Origin: Gammaproteobacteria bacterium
GTDB taxonomy: Bacteria; Pseudomonadota; Gammaproteobacteria; Eutrophobiales; Eutrophobiaceae
Assembly (NCBI GenBank): GCA_018676275.1
Contig: JABHFC010000242.1
Location: forward strand, 1 to 14,629
Reading direction: 5' to 3'
Length of the DNA: 14,629 nt
Below, piece by piece: positions 1-6,642 of the stretch. The notes under the pieces are model-generated. The model was given only the letters and a program-made list of their open reading frames with translations, did not search any database and was not told the origin of the DNA. Each line of letters starts with the position of its first letter. Position 1 is the first letter of the stretch. A program made the translations under genes and the position numbers.

Positions 1-734
1 GCATACATTTTTGTCACAAAATCACGTGTGCCGCCAATGCAGTCTTTGATTGTGTCTGGAGTTACCAGCGCGTCGCCACGTCCGGGAACCAGGGCTTCTG
101 GCCCGAGTGCGCTGATGTTATCAAGCGTCGTTGGCCAATCGTTAAGGTAGGCATCTCCTGTATAAGGAGTTGCACCGTATTCGAGTAAATCTCCACTGAA
201 CAGTACTTTTTCTTCTGGCAACCAGACAACTGTATCGCCCTTGGTATGACCTGCACCAAGTTGTAAAAACTTAACCTCAACTTTACCCATAAATAATGTC
301 ATCTCACCATTAAAGGTAATGGTTGGCCAGGTCAGGCCGGGAATGCTTTCGTGTCCCTGGAACAGGCGTGGGAAGCGTTCAAATTCGGATTTCCAGTCAG
401 CTTCTCCTCGTTCCACCACCAGGTCGTAGGTATCCTGACTGGCAATAATATGCTCCGGTTCGTAAGCTGAAGCGCCAAGCACGCGTACAGCGTGATAATG
501 AGTCATCATCACATACTTAATCGGTAAATCAGTTACCGTGCGTATTTTATCGATGACGCGCTGAGCCATCATCGGTGTCGCCTGCGTATCGATGACCATA
601 ACGGCGTCATCGCCGATAATAACGCCAGTGTTCGGGTCACCTTCTGCCGTGTAGGCATAGGCATGTTCTGAAAGTTTGCTGAATGTTACCTGTTTTTCTT
701 CCATATCAGCCTGGGAAGCAAAAGCTTTAGCCAT
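1..734 (-). CDS. MBL-fold metallo-hydrolase-like protein, C-terminus cut by window edge
   Basis: I translated this open frame directly; it runs from ATG at 734 off the left edge, giving 244 residues. The start has an AGGGG ribosome site about ten bases upstream. The fold is recognisable from strand/loop motifs: VIDTQATP (about 48-54), the first metal loop THYHAVR (78-84), GAGHTKGD (160-167, His163) and FSGDLLEYG (179-187, Asp182). In classic metallo-beta-lactamase-fold hydrolases the first loop is HxHxDH; here His79 and His81 are present, but the Asp and second His are Val83 and Arg84, so the usual second metal site lacks ligands. The rest of the fold appears intact, so this looks like a fixed subfamily change and not decay. 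Substrate unknown. No signal peptide is visible. It stands alone, divergent from the YceI gene. Confidence 0.85.
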   Translation of the reverse strand, partial: MAKAFASQADMEEKQVTFSKLSEHAYAYTAEGDPNTGVIIGDDAVMVIDTQATPMMAQRVIDKIRTVTDLPIKYVMMTHYHAVRVLGASAYEPEHIIASQDTYDLVVERGEADWKSEFERFPRLFQGHESIPGLTWPTITFNGEMTLFMGKVEVKFLQLGAGHTKGDTVVWLPEEKVLFSGDLLEYGATPYTGDAYLNDWPTTLDNISALGPEALVPGRGDALVTPDTIKDCIGGTRDFVTKMY

Positions 735-868
735 GTTGTATCACCCCTGTGTGTAAATAAAGCTATCAATTTAGCAGGCTATTTTGACAGGAAACGGCTA
801 AAACTTCTGTCATTGTTTTTATGTACAACGGAGCCGAGTGTAGGGTTAGAAAAGACTAATACAGGCTT

Positions 869-918
869 CGGGTGATTTGTAGCCGCCTGATAATGCCGGT
901 AATATTACGACGGGTGAT
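869..918. repeat. direct repeat CGGGTGAT, two copies 42 bp apart
   Basis: CGGGTGAT occurs at 869-876 and again at 911-918, inside the 261-bp divergent spacer between the MBL-fold gene and the yceI-like gene. The 42-bp phasing is about four helical turns, which would suit two sites for one regulator on the same DNA face. An eight-base repeat can arise by chance, so this is only a candidate. I see no convincing -35/-10 pair and no small gene in the remainder of this spacer. Confidence 0.25.
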
Positions 919-995
919 AGCAACTACTACTTGAATTATCTGTCCAATTTCCGAGTATTCCTGATAATAATCAATTTGTATGGGAGAAATAAAGC

Positions 996-1586
996 ATGAA
1001 GCAGCGTAATGCATCAATTATGAAAAAACTGGTCCTGGGCCTTCTATTGTCAGTCAGTGCCAGTTTTTCAGCGACGGCAGCTGAGTATGAAGTAGACATA
1101 AAGGGTATGCATGCCTTCGTACAGTTCCGCATAATTCATCTTGGCTATAGTGTCATGCTTGGTCGTTTTAATGATTTTGGTGGCAAATTCAACTGGGATA
1201 AAAACAATCCCGGTGCATCTTCAATCAGCATTGATATCAAGACTGACAGTATTGACACTAATCATGCTGAACGAGATAAACATTTACGAGAAGAAGAGTT
1301 TCTTAATGTTGAAAAATACCCAAACGCCACATTTCGCAGTACAAAATATCATGGTGATGCCAGTGGTGGAAAAATGGATGGCATGTTGACACTACACGGT
1401 GTTACCAGGGCGATTACTCTCGACGTTAAAACCATTGGCGAGGGGGATGACCCCTGGGGTGGTTACCGGGCAGGCTTTGAAGCAACAACATCGATTCGTC
1501 GTGCAGATTTTGGTATGGAACGTGATCTTGGTCCCGCTGCAGAGACGATGGATTTCGAATTGTTTATTGAAGGTGTAAGAAAGTAG
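996..1586 (+). CDS. yceI: YceI-family periplasmic lipid-binding protein
   Basis: A 196-residue protein with a Sec signal peptide: charged start, hydrophobic core LVLGLLLSVSASFSA, and probable cleavage after TAA near residue 29. The mature part matches the YceI lipocalin-like beta-barrel throughout, including HAFVQFRIIHLGYS, DTNHAERDKHLR, the FLN..KYPNATF stretch, LTLHGVT and GDDPWGGYRAGFEA, all close to Escherichia coli YceI. Family members bind polyisoprenoids such as ubiquinone-8 in the periplasm and are often induced by base or osmotic stress. The start at 996 is preceded by GGGAG about eight bases upstream; an internal ATG at 1020 would give a more typical E. coli-length leader but has no good ribosome site. 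In E. coli yceI is cotranscribed with a cytochrome b561 gene; here the b561 gene is next door but convergent. Confidence 0.93.
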   Translation: MKQRNASIMKKLVLGLLLSVSASFSATAAEYEVDIKGMHAFVQFRIIHLGYSVMLGRFNDFGGKFNWDKNNPGASSISIDIKTDSIDTNHAERDKHLREEEFLNVEKYPNATFRSTKYHGDASGGKMDGMLTLHGVTRAITLDVKTIGEGDDPWGGYRAGFEATTSIRRADFGMERDLGPAAETMDFELFIEGVRK

Positions 1587-1676
1587 CTAGTGCCATTGGT
1601 CTGATTGGCAAGTGATTACAAGCAGGTATAATTTTCATAATTGAACCATATCTTGAAATCCATTTTTGAAACTGCT

Positions 1677-1701
1677 ATCCCCGCATGTAGTAAGCGGGGA
1701 T
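1677..1701. terminator. hairpin between convergent yceI and b561 genes
   Basis: A perfect 8-bp GC-rich stem, ATCCCCGC (1677-1684) with GCGGGGAT (1694-1701), encloses a nine-base loop. It lies 90 bases after the yceI stop and 27 bases after the b561 stop, the expected place for a shared bidirectional terminator. Neither strand has a strong U-tract directly after the stem, so efficiency or Rho-independence is uncertain. Confidence 0.5.
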
Positions 1702-1728
1702 CTAGTTAGGGAACTTCTGATCCCGTCC

Positions 1729-2274
1729 TTAACGCCAGAGCATTCTCAGTAGCGTTCCGTCTTTGTTAAAAACCTGGTGTTTCAAAGCTGCACCAACATG
1801 TCCTAATATCAAAATGGCTGTAGCATAAGACATGTAATAGTGTAACTCGATTGCCAGATCTCGCAGCTCCTTGTTTTTGGAAATTAGAGCGGGGATATCA
1901 AACCAGTTGAAAACATTTACCGGTTGACCATTGGATGTTGAGATTAAGTATCCTGTAACAGGTAGAAGTATCATCATGGTAAGTAAGCTCATGTGCACGA
2001 TATTTGCGCTTAGACGCTCCCATTTTTTCAGGTTTGATAATGTATTTGGTATTGGTGAATACAGTTGCCAGCCAATTTTCAGTAAAGCCGCTCCGAGAAC
2101 AAGCATGCCTAAAGATTTATGCCAATCGAGAGAACGGTTATACCACTTGTCATAGTAAGTCAGATCAACCATGTACCAGCCCAGCCAGATGAGAGCAATT
2201 ATTGAGATGGCAATAAGCCAGTGAAACAGTTTTGTAAGAATGCCAAAATGCTGGGATGTGTTTTTAATTTTCAT
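1729..2274 (-). CDS. cytochrome b561 family membrane protein
   Basis: A 181-residue, four-helix diheme membrane protein of the bacterial CybB/YceJ family. Hydrophobic segments lie at about 19-36, 54-70, 91-112 and 141-163. The conserved histidines are visible: His18 in KLFHW, His52 in DWHKSLG, His145 in ELHYYMSY and His159 in GHVGAALKH. In E. coli CybB the equivalent four ligate two b-type hemes and the protein oxidises ubiquinol at the membrane. LPVTGYLIS (about 104-112) is also typical. Length is normal for the family. It is convergent with the YceI-like gene, with which this family is frequently linked. It follows the MFS gene by 65 bases on the same strand, so it could be read from the same transcript or have its own promoter. 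Confidence 0.92.
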   Translation of the reverse strand: MKIKNTSQHFGILTKLFHWLIAISIIALIWLGWYMVDLTYYDKWYNRSLDWHKSLGMLVLGAALLKIGWQLYSPIPNTLSNLKKWERLSANIVHMSLLTMMILLPVTGYLISTSNGQPVNVFNWFDIPALISKNKELRDLAIELHYYMSYATAILILGHVGAALKHQVFNKDGTLLRMLWR

Positions 2275-2301
2275 GACGAAGACTATTCTTGATTAAACCA
2301 C

Positions 2302-2327
2302 TTGACCATTAATAAAGATTTGGTCAA
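2302..2327. promoter_or_regulatory. inverted repeat TTGACCA-N12-TGGTCAA upstream of b561
   Basis: A perfect 7-bp inverted repeat (2302-2308 and 2321-2327) sits in the 65-bp gap between the end of the MFS gene and the start of the cytochrome b561 gene. There is no U-tract after it on the - strand, so it does not look like an intrinsic terminator. A dyad regulator site or an mRNA processing/attenuating stem are both possible. Confidence 0.4.
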
Positions 2328-2339
2328 TTCTTATTATAA

Positions 2340-3665
2340 TTATTTCACTGAGAGGATATAAGCAATAATACCGCTAAGGATAAGAGGAACAGCGAATATA
2401 ATGAAATTGACTTCCATTGTTGTACCGGAAGCAATTAACACTCCGCCAGCATAGGGACCTAGCACAGCACCGAAACGCCCAAGCCCGATGGCCCAACCGA
2501 CGCCAGTTGTTCGTAATTCGGTGGGGTATATTTTTGCAGCCACGGCATATAAGCCGACAAAACCACCTTGCATCAAAAAACCGATAATAAACAGATACAC
2601 GAAAAGATGATTAACCCCATCAGTATAGGCAAATACGATCATCATTAGCGCTGAACCCGTCAGAAATATTCCGATAAGATTCGATAAGCCGATACGGGCT
2701 GACATCCACCCCAATGAAATAATTCCGATAATTGCCGCGCCATTAAACGCTGCTGAGGCATATACTCCGATCGATTCTGATAACCCTGCCGTTACCACCA
2801 GTTTAGGTATCCAGCTCATCATGAAATAAAGACTGACGAAGCAAAAAAAGAAGCTGCTCCATAGAATTAATGTCTGATTCCGTCTTTCTGGAGTTAGCAA
2901 GCTGAATACATTTGCCTTTACCTTATGTGCATCACTTTTTATTCTTGGTAGTTCTTTCAGTTCAGGTTTATCAAGCCGTCGCAAAATATCATTTATTTTA
3001 GGTAAGGAATCAGCGTCACCTTTGGCAAGCAAAAACTGCAGAGACTCAGGCATGAAGAAAAATGCTGCCAGTCCAATAAGCAAGGTGGCGAAACCACCAG
3101 CAAGGAAGATACTTTCCCAGCCAAAAGCAGGGATCATTGGAGCCGCAATAAATCCACCAAGTGTTGCACCCAATGGATAGCCTGCAGTAATTGTGACGAC
3201 AGCCAGGCTGCGATATTTTCCCGGCGCATACTCAGAAGAAATTGCTGCCAGGCTGGCCAACATTCCTCCGACACCCAAACCGGTAATGCCGCGCAACGCG
3301 ATCAGTTGCCAGATAGAGTTGGCGAACGCAGTCATACACATACTCAGGCCAATTGTCGCAACACAGATCAGGATCATTTTTCTGCGACCAATGACATCTG
3401 AAAAGGGAGCAACGAACATAGCTCCTGCCATCATGCCAGCTAAAGCCGCACTGAAGACCAGACCCAGTAAGTCCGGCGCTATGTGAAGTTCCTCACCAAT
3501 GCTGTGCACAGTGAATGCCATCGCAATGACATCAAAGCCATCAAGCATGTTAAGTACGAGGGAAGTCAGGATGACCATCAGTTGAATTCGGGTAAAGCGA
3601 CTTTGATCAAACACTGTGCGGATAAAAGCCATTTCCTCTGTTTCCGCTGTTGCAGCTATCGCCAT
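2340..3665 (-). CDS. MFS transporter, aromatic acid:H+ symporter (AAHS)-like
   Basis: A 441-residue, twelve-helix permease. The features of the AAHS branch (PcaK, BenK, VanK types) are clear: DGFD at 42-45 in the first helix, which is a signature required for transport in PcaK; the loop 2-3 motif PFSDVIGRRK at 87-96; and GVGGMLASLAAISSEYAP in helix 4. A long central loop separates the two six-helix halves, also normal. The start is supported by a GGGGGA ribosome site about six bases upstream. It is the last member of the amidase-LuxR-transporter group, 62 bases after the regulator. Members import benzoate, 4-hydroxybenzoate, protocatechuate, vanillate and related acids in symport with protons; the actual substrate cannot be fixed, although the upstream amidase would fit an aromatic carboxylate or amide. 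Confidence 0.9.
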   Translation of the reverse strand: MAIAATAETEEMAFIRTVFDQSRFTRIQLMVILTSLVLNMLDGFDVIAMAFTVHSIGEELHIAPDLLGLVFSAALAGMMAGAMFVAPFSDVIGRRKMILICVATIGLSMCMTAFANSIWQLIALRGITGLGVGGMLASLAAISSEYAPGKYRSLAVVTITAGYPLGATLGGFIAAPMIPAFGWESIFLAGGFATLLIGLAAFFFMPESLQFLLAKGDADSLPKINDILRRLDKPELKELPRIKSDAHKVKANVFSLLTPERRNQTLILWSSFFFCFVSLYFMMSWIPKLVVTAGLSESIGVYASAAFNGAAIIGIISLGWMSARIGLSNLIGIFLTGSALMMIVFAYTDGVNHLFVYLFIIGFLMQGGFVGLYAVAAKIYPTELRTTGVGWAIGLGRFGAVLGPYAGGVLIASGTTMEVNFIIFAVPLILSGIIAYILSVK

Positions 3666-3727
3666 TGTTTTCCCCCGGGATAAGTTAAAATTGATACTAC
3701 TACAGCTAAATATTTACATTTAGTTTC

Positions 3728-4567
3728 TTATTTATTAATCAGGTTTAATGCAGAAATACATAATGAAAAAAGCTCATTTTGTGTGGCGATCCCTAGTTTT
3801 TCATATGCTCGTCTGCGATAGGTATTAACGCTTGATTCGGCGATACCCAAATCCAGACTAATACCGGTAGAAGTAAAGCCAACCAGTATTCTTTCACAAA
3901 CTTCTGATTCTCTGCCAGTAAGTTTATCAAAAGGTTTTACCTTACGACTTATTACAGAATGCACCAGGCTTCTTGCTGTAGGTGCATCTTCATCATCATT
4001 GCCTTGCAGGCGAAGTATTTTGAAATGACTGGCGATCAAATTTGTAAGCAAGGGCAGAATACAATCAAATAGCTCAGTTTCCTCAGCAGTAAATTGCCCT
4101 GATTTACCAATACGATAAAAATTACAGTAAATATAATAGTCATCAATTTTTCTGGTAATTGATAATTTATCAACCAGGTCATGCTGGGTAAAAAAGTGAT
4201 CCCGGTATTCAGGATCGTATTCATCTTTCAGGCTTGGGTGAACGGCATCTATGTTGACTTTTTTATCGTCTGTCTGCTTGAAATGTGGATCGCGTTGATG
4301 GTATTCGGTGACATAGTCCTTTGCCAGTTCGGCTGCTTCATTGGCAGGCATAATACTCCTGGTAAACAAATGTCCAGCTCCACTATGTTCCGAATATGTA
4401 AACACGACAAAATGGTCGATAAGGAGATACTCATTCAGGAAGTGGAATAGAGGCTGTTCGAAATCTGTATGACCAATACTCTTTGAGATTTCGGTAATCC
4501 CCTGCAGCCATTCCTTTGGTAGACCATCAGAAATTTTTTCAATAATTTTTTTATTTCTGGTATCCAT
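3728..4567 (-). CDS. LuxR-type transcriptional regulator
   Basis: A 279-residue regulator with a C-terminal LuxR/GerE helix-turn-helix at about 216-270, beginning LTGRESEVCERILVGFTS and carrying the recognition-helix segment ESSVNTYRRRAYEKLGI; a Tyr replaces the more usual His in TVKTH. The N-terminal 200 residues are a sensor-like alpha/beta region that I do not recognise as a classical acyl-homoserine-lactone domain or as a response-regulator receiver (no phospho-acceptor Asp pattern). It probably senses the small molecule handled by its neighbours. It lies between the amidase (29-base gap) and the transporter (62-base gap), so it appears to be inside their operon. The chosen ATG has only a poor ribosome site, which suggests translational coupling to the amidase. 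Confidence 0.88.
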   Translation of the reverse strand: MDTRNKKIIEKISDGLPKEWLQGITEISKSIGHTDFEQPLFHFLNEYLLIDHFVVFTYSEHSGAGHLFTRSIMPANEAAELAKDYVTEYHQRDPHFKQTDDKKVNIDAVHPSLKDEYDPEYRDHFFTQHDLVDKLSITRKIDDYYIYCNFYRIGKSGQFTAEETELFDCILPLLTNLIASHFKILRLQGNDDEDAPTARSLVHSVISRKVKPFDKLTGRESEVCERILVGFTSTGISLDLGIAESSVNTYRRRAYEKLGIATQNELFSLCISALNLINK

Positions 4568-4596
4568 TAGCTGATCACATAGTACATTTAGCTATT

Positions 4597-6000
4597 TTAT
4601 AAATCCGGACCATCAATAGCAGGCAGGATTGCTTCGATCGCAATACCAATACTCAAAACTTCTTCATCACAGTTGACCGGACCATCAATGGACAAGCCCA
4701 CTGGCAAGCCGTTACTCGCCAATCCCACAGGAATCGAAAGACTGGGAATGCCTGCATTTGAGCTGGGATCACCATTGCGGGTATAGGTCGGAAAAGTTGG
4801 TAAACTCTGGCCATTCATTTCAATAGTGTCATCGTCACCAATGGGTCGCGCTGTCAAAGGAGTAGTCGGATAAATCATTGCATCCACATTGTTATTTTTA
4901 AAAAAGGTGGCATACATTTTTTGTAACTGAGGTCGATATACAGTAACAGAGTCCTGGTAAACTTGTTCCGGAACTGCTTGTTCACCAATAGATGCTTGCA
5001 GAATATGTTTTACGTCAGGACTAAGCACCTGATCAATCAAAGCTTCCAATGACAGGCCGGAAACATTTCTATCCAGGTAGTCAGTCAATTCGCGTACTGT
5101 TTCATATATTGCTATCTGAAAACTTATTTTGTCATTAAGATCAAATAAGTCTTCCATGTCTATTTCGACCAGCGTTGCGCCCGCATCAGACAATCGTTTC
5201 AAGGCTTTTTCTATGACTTCTGCTGTTTCAGTTTCTATTATCTTGAAAAAAGGATCTCGTGGCACCGCCAGTTTCAATTGGTCGATGCTGCTACTCTTGA
5301 CTTCACTTTTCCCAGCGAGGATATTGTCAACCAATATCAAGTCGGGCATGTTGCGTGCAAAGACGCCTGCCGTGTCACGTGTTTTACTGAGATTAATAAA
5401 GCCATCGTCGGGATAACGATCTGTAGTAGGACGGAAACCACATACACCACATAAAGAAGCCGGTATTCTGTTTGAACCACCAGTATCAGAACCCAGTGAA
5501 ACAGGAACAATCCCGGCGCTTACTGCTGCTGCACTGCCACCACTACTGCCGCCGGGGATAAGAGTTTTATCATATGGATTACGTACCGCTCCGGTACAAC
5601 CATTATTACTGGTGATACCGAAAGCCAGCTCATGCATATTGGCTTTACCGACAATCAAAGCGCCGGCATCTTTCAAACGTTTAACAACACCTGCATCCTC
5701 AGCTGGCTGATTGTTAGCCAGGGCTGCTGTACCACCAGTGGTAAGAAAGTCAGCAGTCTCGATATTATCCTTAATTAATATGGGTACTCCATGCAAAGGT
5801 AACTTGTTACCAGCGGTAAGCTCGTCATCGAGTTTTTTTGCACAAGCAGATAATAACTCTTCATCAAAACTGATAATTGCATTGATATCCGTATTGTCTT
5901 CAATTGCGGTTTTAGTTTGCTTCGCAATATCAGAAACTTGCAGGGAACCAGAATGAACGGAGTCAAGCAATTCAGTAGCAGATATATTTTTAATGTTCAT
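4597..6000 (-). CDS. amidase-signature family hydrolase (indoleacetamide/mandelamide hydrolase-like)
   Basis: A 467-residue amidase-signature enzyme. The Ser-cisSer-Lys triad can be read directly: Lys77 in VPILIKDNI, Ser152 in GGSSGGSAAAV, and nucleophile Ser176 in SDTGGSNR, with the 24-residue Ser-Ser spacing seen in FAAH. The following stretch (GFRPTTDRYP, then SKTRDTAGVFARN) resembles the clade of indole-3-acetamide hydrolase and mandelamide hydrolase, enzymes that release ammonia from aryl-acetamides. It is unlikely to be GatA of the tRNA amidotransferase because no gatB or gatC is adjacent. Asn177 after the nucleophile, where Ile or Val is common, is a mild oddity close to the active site. 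It is the first gene of a - strand group with a LuxR regulator and an aromatic-acid-type transporter. No signal peptide; cytoplasmic. Confidence 0.9.
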   Translation of the reverse strand: MNIKNISATELLDSVHSGSLQVSDIAKQTKTAIEDNTDINAIISFDEELLSACAKKLDDELTAGNKLPLHGVPILIKDNIETADFLTTGGTAALANNQPAEDAGVVKRLKDAGALIVGKANMHELAFGITSNNGCTGAVRNPYDKTLIPGGSSGGSAAAVSAGIVPVSLGSDTGGSNRIPASLCGVCGFRPTTDRYPDDGFINLSKTRDTAGVFARNMPDLILVDNILAGKSEVKSSSIDQLKLAVPRDPFFKIIETETAEVIEKALKRLSDAGATLVEIDMEDLFDLNDKISFQIAIYETVRELTDYLDRNVSGLSLEALIDQVLSPDVKHILQASIGEQAVPEQVYQDSVTVYRPQLQKMYATFFKNNNVDAMIYPTTPLTARPIGDDDTIEMNGQSLPTFPTYTRNGDPSSNAGIPSLSIPVGLASNGLPVGLSIDGPVNCDEEVLSIGIAIEAILPAIDGPDL

Positions 6001-6022
6001 GATAATTAAGTTATAGAATTTC

Positions 6023-6033
6023 TAGTTAAACTA
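6023..6033. promoter_or_regulatory. 11-bp palindrome TAGTTAAACTA upstream of the amidase
   Basis: TAGTT-A-AACTA is a perfect dyad about 22 bases before the amidase start codon, in a very A/T-rich stretch that should hold the operon promoter. A TTGAAC and a TATAAC lie nearby on the - strand, but the spacing between them is poor. It could be a site for the operon's own LuxR regulator; A/T richness makes a chance origin plausible. Confidence 0.3.
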
Positions 6034-6048
6034 AAACGTTCAAATTTC

Positions 6049-6119
6049 CGTCATTCTGGCGAAGGCCAGAATCCAGTCAAAAAATTGTTTACTAGATGCT
6101 GGTATTCACCAGCATGACA
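6049..6119. repeat. compound palindromic repeat, two inverted hairpin units
   Basis: Two 28-base units face each other: the left, 6049-6076, begins CGTCAT and ends ATCCAG; the right, 6092-6119, is the same unit inverted. A 15-base A/T-rich spacer separates them. Each unit is itself a stem-loop: TTCTGGC-GAAG-GCCAGAA on the left, and ATGCTGGT-GAAT-ACCAGCAT (read on the - strand) on the right. The flanking GTCAT and ATCYAG blocks are shared, while the stems differ by paired changes. A third, single unit is at 10108-10135. This is a small non-coding palindromic element of REP/MITE type, lying between divergent transcription units. No transposase is encoded nearby. Confidence 0.8.
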
Positions 6120-6153
6120 CTGAAAAGGATTTAAACAGATCTTCCTTATATAT

Positions 6154-6184
6154 TTGTTTTTCTTAAGCATTGGAGCTCGATAAT
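6154..6184 (+). promoter_or_regulatory. candidate sigma70 promoter for the small NTF2-like gene
   Basis: TTGTTT (6154-6159) and GATAAT (6179-6184) are spaced by 19 bases, longer than the optimal 17. The -10 box is good and the -35 moderate. It precedes the dyad at 6193-6212 and the gene starting at 6270. Confidence 0.35.
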
Positions 6185-6192
6185 ATACACTC

Positions 6193-6212
6193 TATCGTGT
6201 GAATATACGATA
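6193..6212. promoter_or_regulatory. inverted repeat TATCGT-N8-ACGATA, possible operator
   Basis: A 20-base dyad with perfect 6-bp arms (6193-6198 and 6207-6212) lies immediately downstream of the candidate -10 box at 6179-6184, the position expected for a repressor that blocks start or escape. Size and symmetry suit a TetR- or LuxR-type dimer, both of which are encoded in this window. No second copy was found elsewhere in the window. Confidence 0.4.
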
Positions 6213-6269
6213 TAACTGCAGTAAGAATTGGTTTATGCAGCCTCAGGAATAAACGAAGGAAATTCAGCT

Positions 6270-6632
6270 ATGAACGATAAAAATTATATACCCGGATTAG
6301 TGCAGGCTCTGCTTACTGCGATAGATCATCAGGATTGGGAATCATTGTCCAAATTGTTATCTGCTGACACAATTTATGAAGTTTCAGGTTTTCCCCGTTT
6401 CGAGGAAAAGTCAGCGGTGATGGATTACTATGAAAATACCCGCCCGATAAAATCCGGTATACACACAATTGAATCAATAATAACTGACGGGGACAGGGGT
6501 GTATGTTGTGGTCATTTCGTCGGTGTTAAAAAAGATGGAGAAAGCGTTGATCTTCTGTTTGCCGATGAAATTAGTTTTGAGAATTTAAAAATCAAACAGC
6601 GACGAGTTTATTTTTGCCAGCCAGAGTATTGA
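6270..6632 (+). CDS. small NTF2/SnoaL-like protein
   Basis: A 120-residue soluble protein. I place the start at ATG 6270, which has GAAGGA nine bases upstream, instead of the in-frame TTG at 6228. The layout is that of the NTF2-like cone fold: N-terminal helices (LVQALLTAIDHQDWESLSKLL), a first strand region ending TIYEVSGF, a short helix SAVMDYYEN, then beta strands (HTIESIITDGDRGVCCGHFVG, DLLFADEISFENLKIKQRRVYF). Family members include SnoaL cyclases, ketosteroid isomerases, oxygenase beta subunits and many unassigned proteins; no catalytic Asp can be assigned with confidence here. It has its own upstream promoter-like region and operator-like dyad. It is convergent with the MFS transporter gene, leaving only ten bases between the two stop codons. 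Function unknown. Confidence 0.75.
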   Translation: MNDKNYIPGLVQALLTAIDHQDWESLSKLLSADTIYEVSGFPRFEEKSAVMDYYENTRPIKSGIHTIESIITDGDRGVCCGHFVGVKKDGESVDLLFADEISFENLKIKQRRVYFCQPEY

Positions 6633-6642
6633 TGAACTTTAT

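Noticed and set aside
3706..3723. CTAAAT-N6-ATTTAG inverted repeat between the LuxR and MFS genes
   Set aside because: Entirely A/T-rich apart from one pair, within A/T-rich spacer; could easily be chance and is too weak for a terminator.
4597..6000. GatA subunit of the tRNA amidotransferase
   Set aside because: No gatB or gatC adjacent, and the sequence after the catalytic serines follows the indoleacetamide/mandelamide hydrolase pattern.
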